Source: CALHVX01 sp051027215 (GTDB lineage: Bacteria; Pseudomonadota; Gammaproteobacteria; Pseudomonadales; Azotimanducaceae). From it: a stretch of 64,000 nucleotides of DNA. The stretch covers positions 1 to 64,000 of the forward strand of contig JBPCXR010000089.1 in the NCBI GenBank assembly GCA_051027215.1, read 5' to 3'. Shown piece after piece: positions 1-8,870 of the stretch. The notes under the pieces are model-generated. The model did not search any database. It saw nothing but the letters and a program-made list of their open reading frames with translations, and had not been told where the DNA came from. A program made the position numbers and the translations under genes. The number at the start of each line of letters is the position of its first letter. The first letter of the stretch is position 1.

Positions 1-1
1 T

Positions 2-1351
2 TACAACGGCGACCTCAACGCGATCATCGTTGAGCAGCGAGATGCTGCCCTAGCTGCGGCCAAGGCGGCTGATACGGCCGTGGCAAACGGCGATGCCCAA
101 GGGCCCTTGCATGGGGTACCGATGACCATCAAAGAGTCCTACAACCTCGCCGGTACCGCCACCACCTGGGGCAACCCCGCCTGGAAAGACAACGTCGTCG
201 GCGAAGACGCTGAATCCGTGCAGCGCTTGACCGAAGCTGGCGTGGTGGTGTTCGGCAAAACCAACGTGCCATTGGCGTTGGCAGACTTTCAAAGTTACAA
301 CGACATTTATGGCACTACTAACAACCCCTACGACCACAGTCGCATTCCCGGGGGTTCCAGCGGCGGTTCAGCCGCCGCGCTGGCAGCCGGACTGACCGGC
401 TTAGAAACCGGTTCCGACATCGGCGGCTCGATTCGTAACCCTGCGCATTTCTGCGGCGTCTTCGGCCATAAACCCACGTGGAACCTGCTATGGATGCGCG
501 GTCACGCACCGCCCGGTGACATGCGTTCAACCCCGGACATTTCTGTTATTGGTCCTCTCGCCCGCGGTGCCCAAGATCTGGATACGGCGGTGCGGATCAT
601 GGCAGGGCCAGATCCGATCGCGGCTCGCGGTCTAAAACTCAATCTCCCCGAACTGCCGAAACAAGGAGTTAACGGCTTGAAAATCGCGGTCTGGGCGGAA
701 GCCGAGCAGTGCCCGATCGACGTTGAGGTGCGCGCGCGCATCGAAAAAGTCGCTGCCGCACTCGAAGCGGGCGGCGCTCACATAAACACCGAAGCGCGGC
801 CGAATTTTGACGCCGACCACAGTCACCGCACCTACCAAACGTTACTGCAGGCAACCATGGCCAGCCGCATGCCAGACGCCGACTACCAAAGCCTGCAAGC
901 CTATGTCGCAACACTCGCTGCAGACGACGATAGCCCGAGCGCCAGAACGGTACGAGCCCAGGTGGCTACTTTCCGAGAATGGAGTGCTGCCAATGAAGCG
1001 CGCGCACAGTTGCGCTGGCGTTGGCATGAGTTCTTTAAAGACTACGATCTGGTGCTAATGCCAATCATGCCCACCGCAGCCTTTGCCCACGATCACCGTA
1101 ACTTCGGCGAGCGCACCATCAGCATTAACAACGAGCAGCGCCCGTACTTCGACCAGGTTTTCTGGGCTGGGATAACGGGTGTTAGCTACCTGCCTTCAAC
1201 GGTGATCCCCACCGGCTTGAATGGCGATGGTCTGCCGATTGGTGTGCAGCTGGTGGGTCCGGAATACGGCGATCTGATCACCATTGGCGTCGCCCGTGAG
1301 CTAGAAGCGGCTGGATTCGCGTTTGAACCGCCACCTGACTATCTCGATTAA
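2..1351 (+). CDS. Amidase signature family enzyme, 5' end missing
   Basis: The reading frame is open from base 2, so the gene starts outside the window. The protein is an amidase-signature hydrolase, a family that cleaves amide bonds with a Ser-cisSer-Lys triad. The visible Lys lies in a GVPMTIKES context. The Gly/Ser-rich loop (PGGSSGGSAAALAAG) and the nucleophile segment (GSDIGGSIRNP) follow in the expected order and spacing. The C-terminus has the usual LPIGVQLVGP motif. The substrate cannot be told from sequence. It ends 6 bases before mvaD on the same strand, so it is probably cotranscribed with the mevalonate genes, although no pathway link is known. A GTG at base 80 is an internal codon rather than the start, because conserved sequence continues upstream of it. 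Confidence 0.9.
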   Translation, partial: YNGDLNAIIVEQRDAALAAAKAADTAVANGDAQGPLHGVPMTIKESYNLAGTATTWGNPAWKDNVVGEDAESVQRLTEAGVVVFGKTNVPLALADFQSYNDIYGTTNNPYDHSRIPGGSSGGSAAALAAGLTGLETGSDIGGSIRNPAHFCGVFGHKPTWNLLWMRGHAPPGDMRSTPDISVIGPLARGAQDLDTAVRIMAGPDPIAARGLKLNLPELPKQGVNGLKIAVWAEAEQCPIDVEVRARIEKVAAALEAGGAHINTEARPNFDADHSHRTYQTLLQATMASRMPDADYQSLQAYVATLAADDDSPSARTVRAQVATFREWSAANEARAQLRWRWHEFFKDYDLVLMPIMPTAAFAHDHRNFGERTISINNEQRPYFDQVFWAGITGVSYLPSTVIPTGLNGDGLPIGVQLVGPEYGDLITIGVARELEAAGFAFEPPPDYLD

Positions 1352-1357
1352 CGCCCT

Positions 1358-2308
1358 GTGGCGACCACCACGGCCACAGCGCACCCAAACATTGCCCTGG
1401 TCAAATACTGGGGCAAGGCGGATGCGCCGGGCAACATTCCGGCAACGCCTTCACTGTCAATTACGCTTGACGGGTTTCGCACGCGAACCTCGGTAACACC
1501 TCGAACGGAAGCGGGTTCAGATCACATACGGCTCAACGGCGAAGCCACGAAAGACAAAAAAATCGATGGCTGGCTTGCGGATCTACGAAGTACTTTCAAG
1601 ATCCCGCCGCTGAACATCGACAGCGATAACAATTTTCCCACTGCCTCAGGTCTAGCATCATCAGCGTCAGGGTTTGCTGCACTCATCTGCGCAATCAACG
1701 GCGCGTGTGATCTGGGTCTTGACGCTGCTGCTCAGTCGGACTGGGCACGGCGCGCATCGGCTTCCGCCGCGCGCTCGGTGTTTGAAGGGTTCGCCACACT
1801 CAGCGGGCCCGAGTGGCAAGCGCAAGCCTTAGCACCAGCCGCACACTGGCCACTGCGAGTGGTGGTCGCCATCACCAGCACGGCAACCAAAGCCACCTCC
1901 TCCAGTGTGGGCATGCAAGCATCGAAGGCCTCATCACCGTATTTTGAGGCATGGACCAAGCAGACTCCGCTCGACTATGGCGCGGCACAAAACGCCGTAA
2001 AGTCCAAGGACTTTATGGCATTAGCCGCAGTTGCCGAACAGAGTTGTTTAAACATGCATGCCTTGATGCTCTCAACCTCACCGCCTCTACTTTACTGGCA
2101 ACCGGCAACGCTGGCGTGCATTCAAGCAGTACACGAGCTGCGCGCGAATGGCGTGCCTGTATTCTTTACTATTGATGCTGGCCCGCAGCTCAAAGCCGTC
2201 TGCTTGCCCCAAGCAGCATCCCAAGTCGAACAACGACTGTCCGGCGTCGCTGGTGTACTGCAAACTCACCAGCTTGGCCTGGGACCCGGATCGGCCATTG
2301 CGCAATGA
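1358..2308 (+). CDS. mvaD: Diphosphomevalonate decarboxylase
   Basis: This enzyme performs the last step of the mevalonate pathway, ATP-dependent decarboxylation of mevalonate 5-diphosphate to isopentenyl diphosphate. The 316-residue protein has the family N-terminus (AHPNIALVKYWGK near residues 8-20) and the GHMP-kinase phosphate loop PTASGLASSASG at about 94-105. Near the C-terminus it has the FFTIDAGP segment typical of this decarboxylase. The start is a GTG six bases after the amidase stop. The stop overlaps the next start by 4 bases (ATGA), which indicates translational coupling in a mevalonate operon. Confidence 0.93.
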   Translation: MATTTATAHPNIALVKYWGKADAPGNIPATPSLSITLDGFRTRTSVTPRTEAGSDHIRLNGEATKDKKIDGWLADLRSTFKIPPLNIDSDNNFPTASGLASSASGFAALICAINGACDLGLDAAAQSDWARRASASAARSVFEGFATLSGPEWQAQALAPAAHWPLRVVVAITSTATKATSSSVGMQASKASSPYFEAWTKQTPLDYGAAQNAVKSKDFMALAAVAEQSCLNMHALMLSTSPPLLYWQPATLACIQAVHELRANGVPVFFTIDAGPQLKAVCLPQAASQVEQRLSGVAGVLQTHQLGLGPGSAIAQ

Positions 2309-3312
2309 CGGTTACTGCGCTGGCACCGGGAAAGCTGGTTCTATGGGGTGAGTACGCAGTGCTCAACGGCGCGCCGGCCGCGGCGATCGCGGTTGATCGA
2401 TATGCCCAGGCGAGCTTTGAAGCCACTGCCGAAGATGCCTGGCACATATCAACACCCGGATTGAGCGACGCAACTCATCGGATAACGATTCCGGGATTGA
2501 TCATTGGCCGTACGCCTGCAGCCGATGCGCAGGACGCCTTGCTTTGGCATGTGTTAAGCGCCATGAAAGGACACGTGAACCAGCTGCCAAGCGGCGGCAG
2601 GTTAACTTTGGATTCTCGCGCGTTCTATCTGCACCAGCATAAGCTCGGCCTTGGTTCTAGCGCCGCCGTCTGCACCGCGATTACCCAGCTGCTGTTGCAC
2701 ATCGTCGGAGCCACTCCTGAGTTCGCTACCGCTTTTCTGGCGCATCGCAGTGCGCAGATGGGCCGCGGCAGCGGGATCGACATTGCTGCTGCTCATTGCG
2801 GCGGCGTTGTTTGTTTAACGCCCAGTGCAACGAATCCCGACAGTGTCCCTGACGTTAGTCCTTATGACTGGCCGGATGATCTTCATTGGCAAGCTTACTG
2901 GACTGGTCGCCCGGCCAAGACCACCACCCACATCAACCGCTTTACCGATTGGCTGGCTGGCGCCGCTGACACCTCACCACTGCAGCGACTCACTGATTGC
3001 GCCGTAGCGCTAGGCGAGGGTTTGGACTTGGCCAGGTTGGAGCAGTACATTCAGGCACTGCGCGAATTCGATCAGGCTGCCCAGGTCGGGGTCTATACCC
3101 CAATGCATGCCGAATTGCACAACCTAGCGCAGCGCCGACGCTTACTCTATAAACCCTGTGGCGCTGGGGGCGGCGACACTGGAATCGCCGTTAGCGACAA
3201 TGCTGACGACCTCGTGGAATTCACCCAGGCTGCCGCCCTACTGCCCGGCAACCATGCACTACAACCGCTTGACCTAAGGCTCTCAGAATATGGCATCCGA
3301 ATCAGCCCCTGA
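2305..3312 (+). CDS. mvaK2: Phosphomevalonate kinase (GHMP family)
   Basis: A GHMP-superfamily kinase of 335 residues. It has the N-terminal motif APGKLVLWGEYAVLNG, the phosphate loop KLGLGSSAAVCTA near residues 113-125, and a C-terminal GAGGGDTGIAV loop. Lying between mvaD and a mevalonate kinase domain, it is most simply the enzyme that turns mevalonate 5-phosphate into the diphosphate. Its exact substrate is inferred from this neighbourhood. It overlaps mvaD by 4 bases upstream and the HMGR fusion gene by 23 bases downstream, so all three should be one transcript. Confidence 0.85.
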   Translation: MTVTALAPGKLVLWGEYAVLNGAPAAAIAVDRYAQASFEATAEDAWHISTPGLSDATHRITIPGLIIGRTPAADAQDALLWHVLSAMKGHVNQLPSGGRLTLDSRAFYLHQHKLGLGSSAAVCTAITQLLLHIVGATPEFATAFLAHRSAQMGRGSGIDIAAAHCGGVVCLTPSATNPDSVPDVSPYDWPDDLHWQAYWTGRPAKTTTHINRFTDWLAGAADTSPLQRLTDCAVALGEGLDLARLEQYIQALREFDQAAQVGVYTPMHAELHNLAQRRRLLYKPCGAGGGDTGIAVSDNADDLVEFTQAAALLPGNHALQPLDLRLSEYGIRISP

Positions 3313-5542
3313 GCGCGGCTCTCGAATACCCAACTTCTTCAAAATGAGTGTCGCTGAACGCCTGGTGGCACTTGGCGAGCGCGGACTTCTGAGCGCAGAA
3401 GATTTACAGCTGCTGGCCAACGGCGACAATCAATTGCGCTTGGCCTCTGCCGACAAGATGATCGAGAACGTGGTTGGGGTGTTCAGCTTGCCTCTGGGCG
3501 TCGCCTTGAACTTCCTGATCAACGGTCGCGACTACGTGATTCCATTGGCGGTTGAGGAGCCATCGATCGTTGCCGGCTTATCTGGCGCAGCTCGCATGGC
3601 CCGCTTGGGCGGCGGTTATCAATACGAGACCACCGACCCGGTGTTGATCGGCCAGGTTCAGGTGGTGAACATTAACGACATGGCCCAGGCTCGTGCAAAT
3701 CTACTGACACGTAAGGATGAAATCCTGGCGCTGGCGAATGGCATGCATCCAAAAATGGTTGCGCGGGGCGGCGGCGCCAGAGACATCGAGGTACACGCTC
3801 ACGTTGCGCCGGAGGACGGCCGAGAAATGCTCGTCGTACATCTGTTGGTAGACACGCGCGATGCCATGGGTGCCAACCTGGTAAACACCATGTGCGAAGG
3901 CGTGGCTTCGCTCATTGAGACCATCACCGGCGGCAAAGTCTTTTTGCGCATCCTGTCTAATCTCACTGATCGTGCATTGGTGAAGGCCAGCGTAAAGATC
4001 CCGGTGGCGAATCTTGGCGGCAAAGGTTACACGGGTGAACAGGTTCGAGATGGCATCATCCTGGCGAACGACCTAGCCCTGGTCGATCCCTATCGCGCTG
4101 CCACACACAACAAAGGCATCATGAATGGCGTCGACGCCGTCGCCATCGCCACAGGCAACGACTGGCGCGCAATAGAAGCCGCAGCCCACGCCTACGCTGC
4201 CCGCTCTGGGCAGTATCGCGCGCTGACGCGTTGGTACCAGGGGACGAATGGTGAGCTTATAGGGGAGATCGACATGCCCATGAAAGTGGGCACCGTGGGC
4301 GGATCGTTAGAAACCAATCCGAGCGTGCGCATTAATCATCGTCTATTGGGATCACCCGGCGCCTCAGAGTTGGCAGGGGTAATGGGCGTTGTTGGGTTAG
4401 CTCAGAATTTTGCCGCGCTGCGAGCGCTCTCGACCGACGGCATTCAACAAAACCACATGACCTTGCACGCTCGCAGCGTCGCCAGCACGGCCCAGGTACC
4501 CGAGGCGCTGTTCGATGACGTGGTTGAAGCCCTCATTGAGTCTGGCGAGATCAAAGTCTGGAAGGCCCAGGAAATTCTGAAAAACCTTGCCCGGCGCCAA
4601 GTCCAGCCCGAGAGCGCCGATCGTATGAGCGCCTGCGGCAAGATCATCCTGTTGGGCGAGCATGCGGTGGTCTACGGTCGGTCGGCAATTGCGCTGCCCA
4701 TCCCCTTGGCGGTGGAAGCGGTTGTGCAGCCCAGAAGTGGGACTGACGACGTGCAGTTGGTGATTCCTCGCTGGGGTCTGGAGCAAAAAATTAAGGCCGG
4801 CCAGAATCAAGGCATCAGCGGTATCCTCACCACGCTGATCGATCGCCTTGCGCTGGGTGAACAGGCCATGACCATCGAAGTTATTCCTCACGTCCCTAGA
4901 GCCATGGGACTGGGTGGATCCTCAGCGCTGGCAGTGGCCATCGTTCGAGCCCTGAGCAGTGCCTATAGACTCAACCTAGACAATGTCGAGATCAACAAGC
5001 TGGCCTTCGAGTGCGAGAAGGCCGCTCACGGTACTCCGTCCGGTGTCGACAACACCGTTGCCACCTACGGCAGACCGCTGATTTACCAACGCAATCCCGA
5101 TGGTGAACCCCAGTTCGAGGAACTGCGCCTGACCCAGCCCATTGAACTGGTAGTAGGCATCACTGGCAAAGAGAGCCTTACCGCGAACATGGTGGCTCAG
5201 GTGCGCAGCGCCTGGCAGGCGCACAAAAGTCGCTACGAATCTATCTTCGATCAAGTCCAATCGCTAACGGACGCAGCGCGCGAAGCAACGGTAAACGGCC
5301 AATGGCAAGATCTCGGTGAGCTCATGAATCTGTGCCACGGCTATTTGAATGCCCTGCAACTCTCAACGCCTGAACTCGAAGAGCTCATCCACGTGGCCCG
5401 CGGCGCCGGCGCGTTGGGCGCGAAGTTGACGGGCGGTGGCGGTGGTGGCTCGATCGTCGCACTGTGCCCAGACTCTAGCGCCGCGGTCAGCGCTGCCATA
5501 GAAAAGGCGGGTTACCGCGCCCTAACCGTGCAAATCAGCTAA
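3290..5542 (+). CDS. mvaA-mvaK1: HMG-CoA reductase (class II)-mevalonate kinase fusion protein
   Basis: One 750-residue protein carries two consecutive mevalonate-pathway enzymes. Residues about 18-440 form class II HMG-CoA reductase, with the ENVVGVFSLPLGVALNF motif, VEEPSIVA, TGNDWRAIEA and a C-terminal catalytic His in HMTLHARS. From Met446 onward it is a mevalonate kinase: GKIILLGEHAVVYG, then phosphate loop PRAMGLGGSSALA, then GAKLTGGGGGGS. Both halves are close to full size for their families, and the join is short with no stop or frameshift. Fusing the step that makes mevalonate to the step that phosphorylates it is unusual, since these are normally separate genes. The ATG at 3290 lies inside the preceding gene. 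HMG-CoA synthase and IPP isomerase are not in the window. Confidence 0.93.
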   Translation: MASESAPERGSRIPNFFKMSVAERLVALGERGLLSAEDLQLLANGDNQLRLASADKMIENVVGVFSLPLGVALNFLINGRDYVIPLAVEEPSIVAGLSGAARMARLGGGYQYETTDPVLIGQVQVVNINDMAQARANLLTRKDEILALANGMHPKMVARGGGARDIEVHAHVAPEDGREMLVVHLLVDTRDAMGANLVNTMCEGVASLIETITGGKVFLRILSNLTDRALVKASVKIPVANLGGKGYTGEQVRDGIILANDLALVDPYRAATHNKGIMNGVDAVAIATGNDWRAIEAAAHAYAARSGQYRALTRWYQGTNGELIGEIDMPMKVGTVGGSLETNPSVRINHRLLGSPGASELAGVMGVVGLAQNFAALRALSTDGIQQNHMTLHARSVASTAQVPEALFDDVVEALIESGEIKVWKAQEILKNLARRQVQPESADRMSACGKIILLGEHAVVYGRSAIALPIPLAVEAVVQPRSGTDDVQLVIPRWGLEQKIKAGQNQGISGILTTLIDRLALGEQAMTIEVIPHVPRAMGLGGSSALAVAIVRALSSAYRLNLDNVEINKLAFECEKAAHGTPSGVDNTVATYGRPLIYQRNPDGEPQFEELRLTQPIELVVGITGKESLTANMVAQVRSAWQAHKSRYESIFDQVQSLTDAAREATVNGQWQDLGELMNLCHGYLNALQLSTPELEELIHVARGAGALGAKLTGGGGGGSIVALCPDSSAAVSAAIEKAGYRALTVQIS

Positions 5543-5789
5543 CGGGCTTTAAAGCTCGGCCGAGCACTGATCTGGTCGTACCAGCGCTGAAAATGCGGCA
5601 ACTCGGTTGGAAGGTCGACTTCTACGTTACGCGCAAATCCAATGCCACCACCAAAGTGATGTCGGCAATGCTGAAGCGATCACCAGCGCGAATGTCAACG
5701 TTCACCCGCGACAGCTCGATGTCTTTTTCATCCATAAACATATGAACTCGGCGACTGTTAGGTGCCGGCTGAGATTCATACAACTTCAT
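5539..5789 (-). pseudogene. Glutathione S-transferase remnant with internal deletion and frameshift
   Basis: Reading the minus strand from the ATG at 5789-5787 gives a typical GST start (MKLYESQPAPNSRRVHMFM) for about 36 residues. It then jumps directly to the C-terminal GST motif GDRFSIADITLVVALD. After that the frame must shift by one base to continue as ARNVEVDLPTELPHFQRW and the usual GST ending QISARPSFKAR. About 120 central codons are missing compared with a normal protein of roughly 200 residues, and the frameshift creates an early TAG. The stop overlaps the stop of the mevalonate fusion gene. The gene is dead or at best encodes a fragment. Confidence 0.85.
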
Positions 5790-5819
5790 CTTCTGCGCCT
5801 CTAAGCAGTGGGCTGTAGG

Positions 5820-6623
5820 TCAGGTATTGGATTCGTCATCTTCTAACGACAGGTGCGAGACATCTGGCGCACTAGCTTGTGGCTTTGGCGCTGCCGTTTG
5901 CAGCAGGGCGCCCGGTTCCGCCAAGGTGAAGTCCGGCGCGTCGATGCTCGGCCCACCGTCTTCATCATCCTCCTCGCTGAGCCAGGAGCCGTCCTCGGCC
6001 AGCTCAAACTCAAATTCAATGACCCGTTCGGGCGCCGCGCTGGCATCTGTGTCCGAACCCAGAGTCGCGCCAGCGTCGGCAACGCTGAGATGATCCACAT
6101 CGACCGTGACTGCATCCGGGTCGGTGCTGTCCTCGGATCCGCTCGGCGTACTAGTATCGGCAAGCGCCAAGTGACCGATGGCAATATTGGCTTCTACTGG
6201 CGGCAGCCGCTCATGCACCTCGAGTATGTAAGAGCCTACAGGTAGCAAACGGAAGCCGTACTCCGTTTCAGCAGCATCGGTCCCCGCTGCAACATCGCTG
6301 GCTGGTGTTGTTGCAGCCACTTCGTCGGAGGTTTCGGCTTGCGATGCTGAGGCATCTGACGCGCCAACTGGCGCGGGTGTTTCAGACTCTTCCCGAATGG
6401 GCTGCACCCGAAGTCTGGCCCCAGCCTCCTTAAAGGCCGCCTGGTAGCGCGCGGCGGTGGTGGCATCAACACTACGTCGCAGAACGACTGTGCTCCCGGT
6501 AAAAAGCTTCTCGACCTTATCTGCCTCGAGTTTTAGCACTTTAGCCAGGCGCTTTTTTACTACAGCGGGGTGTTGACCTTCGCCCACCTCGCCACGGAAC
6601 ACCAATCGATAGTTGTCACTCAT
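5820..6623 (-). CDS. Acidic protein with small N-terminal domain and six-fold 26-28 residue repeat
   Basis: I do not recognise a named function. Residues 1-78 (starting MSDNYRLVFRGEVGEG) form a compact, basic domain that resembles the N-terminus of uncharacterised gammaproteobacterial proteins. The remainder is strongly acidic and low in complexity. It contains a recurring short motif of the form hydrophobic-x-Leu-Ala-x-x-Gly-x-x-Leu beginning near residues 124, 152, 179, 206, 232 and 258. There is no signal peptide or membrane segment, so it is probably cytoplasmic. The regular motifs suggest a set of docking sites rather than an enzyme; that is inference. Confidence 0.7.
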   Translation of the reverse strand: MSDNYRLVFRGEVGEGQHPAVVKKRLAKVLKLEADKVEKLFTGSTVVLRRSVDATTAARYQAAFKEAGARLRVQPIREESETPAPVGASDASASQAETSDEVAATTPASDVAAGTDAAETEYGFRLLPVGSYILEVHERLPPVEANIAIGHLALADTSTPSGSEDSTDPDAVTVDVDHLSVADAGATLGSDTDASAAPERVIEFEFELAEDGSWLSEEDDEDGGPSIDAPDFTLAEPGALLQTAAPKPQASAPDVSHLSLEDDESNT

Positions 6624-6791
6624 GCGGTAAATTGTACCTGAGGTCGCCTAAGTGGTTGAGGGCGCTGCCCGAAAGCGAGAATATTCCATTCACAGACAAC
6701 TGCACTGACGAATGGGTCTGAAAATGTCGAATTTCCCACTCACACGGTGCCCAAAGCGCTTGAGCACTGACCACTGAGTAAGGTTCTAGAC

Positions 6792-8021
6792 ATGTTTAAA
6801 CCACACATGGTCCTCATGCTCAGCATTTGCTGTGTGCTGCTTGGCAGTTGTCGCGCGCCCGCTCCCACACCGGCGCAAACCGTCGACGCCGCGCAGAACC
6901 AGCCAGCATCTGCTGTAGCCACGCACGCACCCCCGACTCAGTCAGCGCCGGCCATTACGCCAACGCTCTCCTTCGCCACCGACCGGCCCCTGGATGAGAT
7001 CACCGTAACTCGATTGCTGACACTGGCACTGGATTGTGTGCACCAAGAGTATCCCAACGTGTTACTGCATTCCCTGGCGAGCGATGCGGACGCGCAGACG
7101 CCGAAGCAGCTACACCCGGCATTCTACGGCTGCTACGACTGGCATAGTTCGGTGCATGGCCACTGGCTGTTGGCACGGCTTGCGCATCTGTACCCAGACT
7201 CGGAGGCAGCACCCGCTGCGCGTGAGGCACTGTTTTTATCGTTGAGCAAAGACCACATTGCTGCAGAGCTGAAGTATATGCGGGCCCCGGGACGCCAGGC
7301 CTTCGAGCGGCCCTACGGCCTGGCGTGGCTACTACAGCTCGACGCAGAGCTGGGTGATTGGGCAGCCGCAGACGAGCCACTGGCCGATTCGTTAAAGCAA
7401 AACCTCGCGCCCCTGGTGCAGCAAGCCCTACAACACCTGCAGCAGTGGCTGCCAAAACTCAGTCATCCGGTGCGCTCCGGCACCCACGGTCAGACGGCTT
7501 TTGCCCTGGGCCTGATGCGCGATTGGGCACAGGCTGAAGATAATCCCGCAGTTATCCATTTCATCGACGTTCAGAGCCAACGCCTGTTCGCCGCGGACCA
7601 GCGCTGTCCATTAGGCTACGAGCCCTCCGGGCATGACTTTTTCTCCGCCTGCCTTGCCGAGGCGGACCTGATGCGCCGTGTGCTCCCCGCAACACAATAT
7701 CCACCTTGGCTTAGCGCTTTCTTGCCGGGCATCCCTACCCAATCTGCTGAGCATTGGCTGCTTGTTGCTCAGGTCACCGACCCCACCGATGGGCACTTAG
7801 CGCACTTGGATGGGTTGAATCTAAGCCGGGCGTGGATGCTTGAAGGCATCGCCAGCGGCTTAACGCCCGGCGACCCGCGATTCACCCCTTTGTTGCAGGC
7901 CGCAGCGCAACATCGACGTGCAGGCATGGTCTCCATCGAAGATCCCCACTATGCTGGCGGTCATTGGCTCGGCAGTTTTGCAACTTATCTGGTAACGCAA
8001 CGTGGTCTCTCTCAGCAATAA
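6792..8021 (+). CDS. DUF2891 family lipoprotein
   Basis: The 409-residue protein begins with a lipoprotein signal (lipobox LLGSC, Cys20) followed by a Pro/Ala-rich linker to about residue 60. The body matches DUF2891, with the diagnostic segment HPAFYGCYDWHSSVHGHWLL and further His/Trp-rich motifs such as YAGGHWLGSFATYL near the end. The family function is unknown; its helical, aromatic-rich sequence resembles carbohydrate-active alpha/alpha barrels. It should be anchored in the outer or inner membrane facing the periplasm. Its 3' end overlaps the start of the polyphosphate kinase gene by 20 bases. Confidence 0.85.
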   Translation: MFKPHMVLMLSICCVLLGSCRAPAPTPAQTVDAAQNQPASAVATHAPPTQSAPAITPTLSFATDRPLDEITVTRLLTLALDCVHQEYPNVLLHSLASDADAQTPKQLHPAFYGCYDWHSSVHGHWLLARLAHLYPDSEAAPAAREALFLSLSKDHIAAELKYMRAPGRQAFERPYGLAWLLQLDAELGDWAAADEPLADSLKQNLAPLVQQALQHLQQWLPKLSHPVRSGTHGQTAFALGLMRDWAQAEDNPAVIHFIDVQSQRLFAADQRCPLGYEPSGHDFFSACLAEADLMRRVLPATQYPPWLSAFLPGIPTQSAEHWLLVAQVTDPTDGHLAHLDGLNLSRAWMLEGIASGLTPGDPRFTPLLQAAAQHRRAGMVSIEDPHYAGGHWLGSFATYLVTQRGLSQQ

Positions 8022-8868
8022 TTTTCGATTTCAACTCGGTCGTCGCATAGAGGACTACCCAAACCGGGTCAGCCTTTACGACAACGCCAAAAAAGTAGTT
8101 AGGAAAAACGTGCGGCGTTTGTCCGAGCTACAGGAGCGTCTGTACGCGGACAATCGCTTTTCGCTGCTGATTGTGTTCCAAGGAATGGATACCGCAGGCA
8201 AAGACAGCACCATTCAAAAGGTCTTTAGCGGCGTAAATCCTCAGGGCTTCCAAGTCTTTAACTTCAAACAACCCACCTATAAAGAGATTGACCACAACTA
8301 CCTGTGGCGTTACTGGCGAAGCCTTCCTGAACGCGGGCGCATTGGCATATTTAACCGCTCCTATTACGAAGAAGCGCTAGTGGTTCGGGTACATCCAAAC
8401 ATCATTGAGGAGCGGCCGCTGCCGCATAAAGAGATCAATGAGCTGTTTTGGGAGAAGCGCTTTAAAGATTTTCGTGGGCTCGAAGAACACTTGGTGGCCA
8501 ACGGTACGGCAGTCGTCAAGTTCTTCCTGAACGTTTCCAAAGAAGAGCAACGGCAACGGCTGCTAAAGCGTCTGCGGGAGCAGGAAAAGCACTGGAAGTT
8601 CAGCAGCAGGGATGTCCACGAGCGCGCGTTCTGGCCGAAATACCAGCACGCCTTTCAGGAGGTCATCGCCCACACCCATACCGAAGATGCGCCCTGGTAT
8701 GTGATTCCCGCAGACGACAAGTGGACCATGCGCGCATTGGTCAGCGAAGTCATTGACAAAACGCTGAGCGATCTGGACTTGGAATACCCCTTACCAGACC
8801 CCGAAGAGGTAAAACGCTTCGACTCCGCTAGGCGATCTCTGCTAGCCGAAGCGCCGGACGCAGACTGA
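8002..8868 (+). CDS. ppk2: Polyphosphate kinase 2 family protein
   Basis: PPK2 enzymes transfer phosphate between polyphosphate and nucleoside mono- or diphosphates. The 288-residue protein has a Walker A-like loop FQGMDTAGKDST (Lys67), the lid-type segment IGIFNRSYYEEALVVRVHP, and WYVIPADDKW near the C-terminus. Asp rather than Gly after the loop Lys (GKD) resembles class III PPK2 enzymes, which can make both ADP and ATP; that subclass call is by motif only. It starts with GTG inside the DUF2891 gene. Polyphosphate use fits a cell that also stores PHA and wax esters. Confidence 0.9.
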   Translation: MVSLSNNFRFQLGRRIEDYPNRVSLYDNAKKVVRKNVRRLSELQERLYADNRFSLLIVFQGMDTAGKDSTIQKVFSGVNPQGFQVFNFKQPTYKEIDHNYLWRYWRSLPERGRIGIFNRSYYEEALVVRVHPNIIEERPLPHKEINELFWEKRFKDFRGLEEHLVANGTAVVKFFLNVSKEEQRQRLLKRLREQEKHWKFSSRDVHERAFWPKYQHAFQEVIAHTHTEDAPWYVIPADDKWTMRALVSEVIDKTLSDLDLEYPLPDPEEVKRFDSARRSLLAEAPDAD

Positions 8869-8870
8869 CG

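Noticed and set aside
4397..4891. 164-residue minus-strand open frame
   Set aside because: It lies wholly within the HMGR-mevalonate kinase gene and lacks family motifs.
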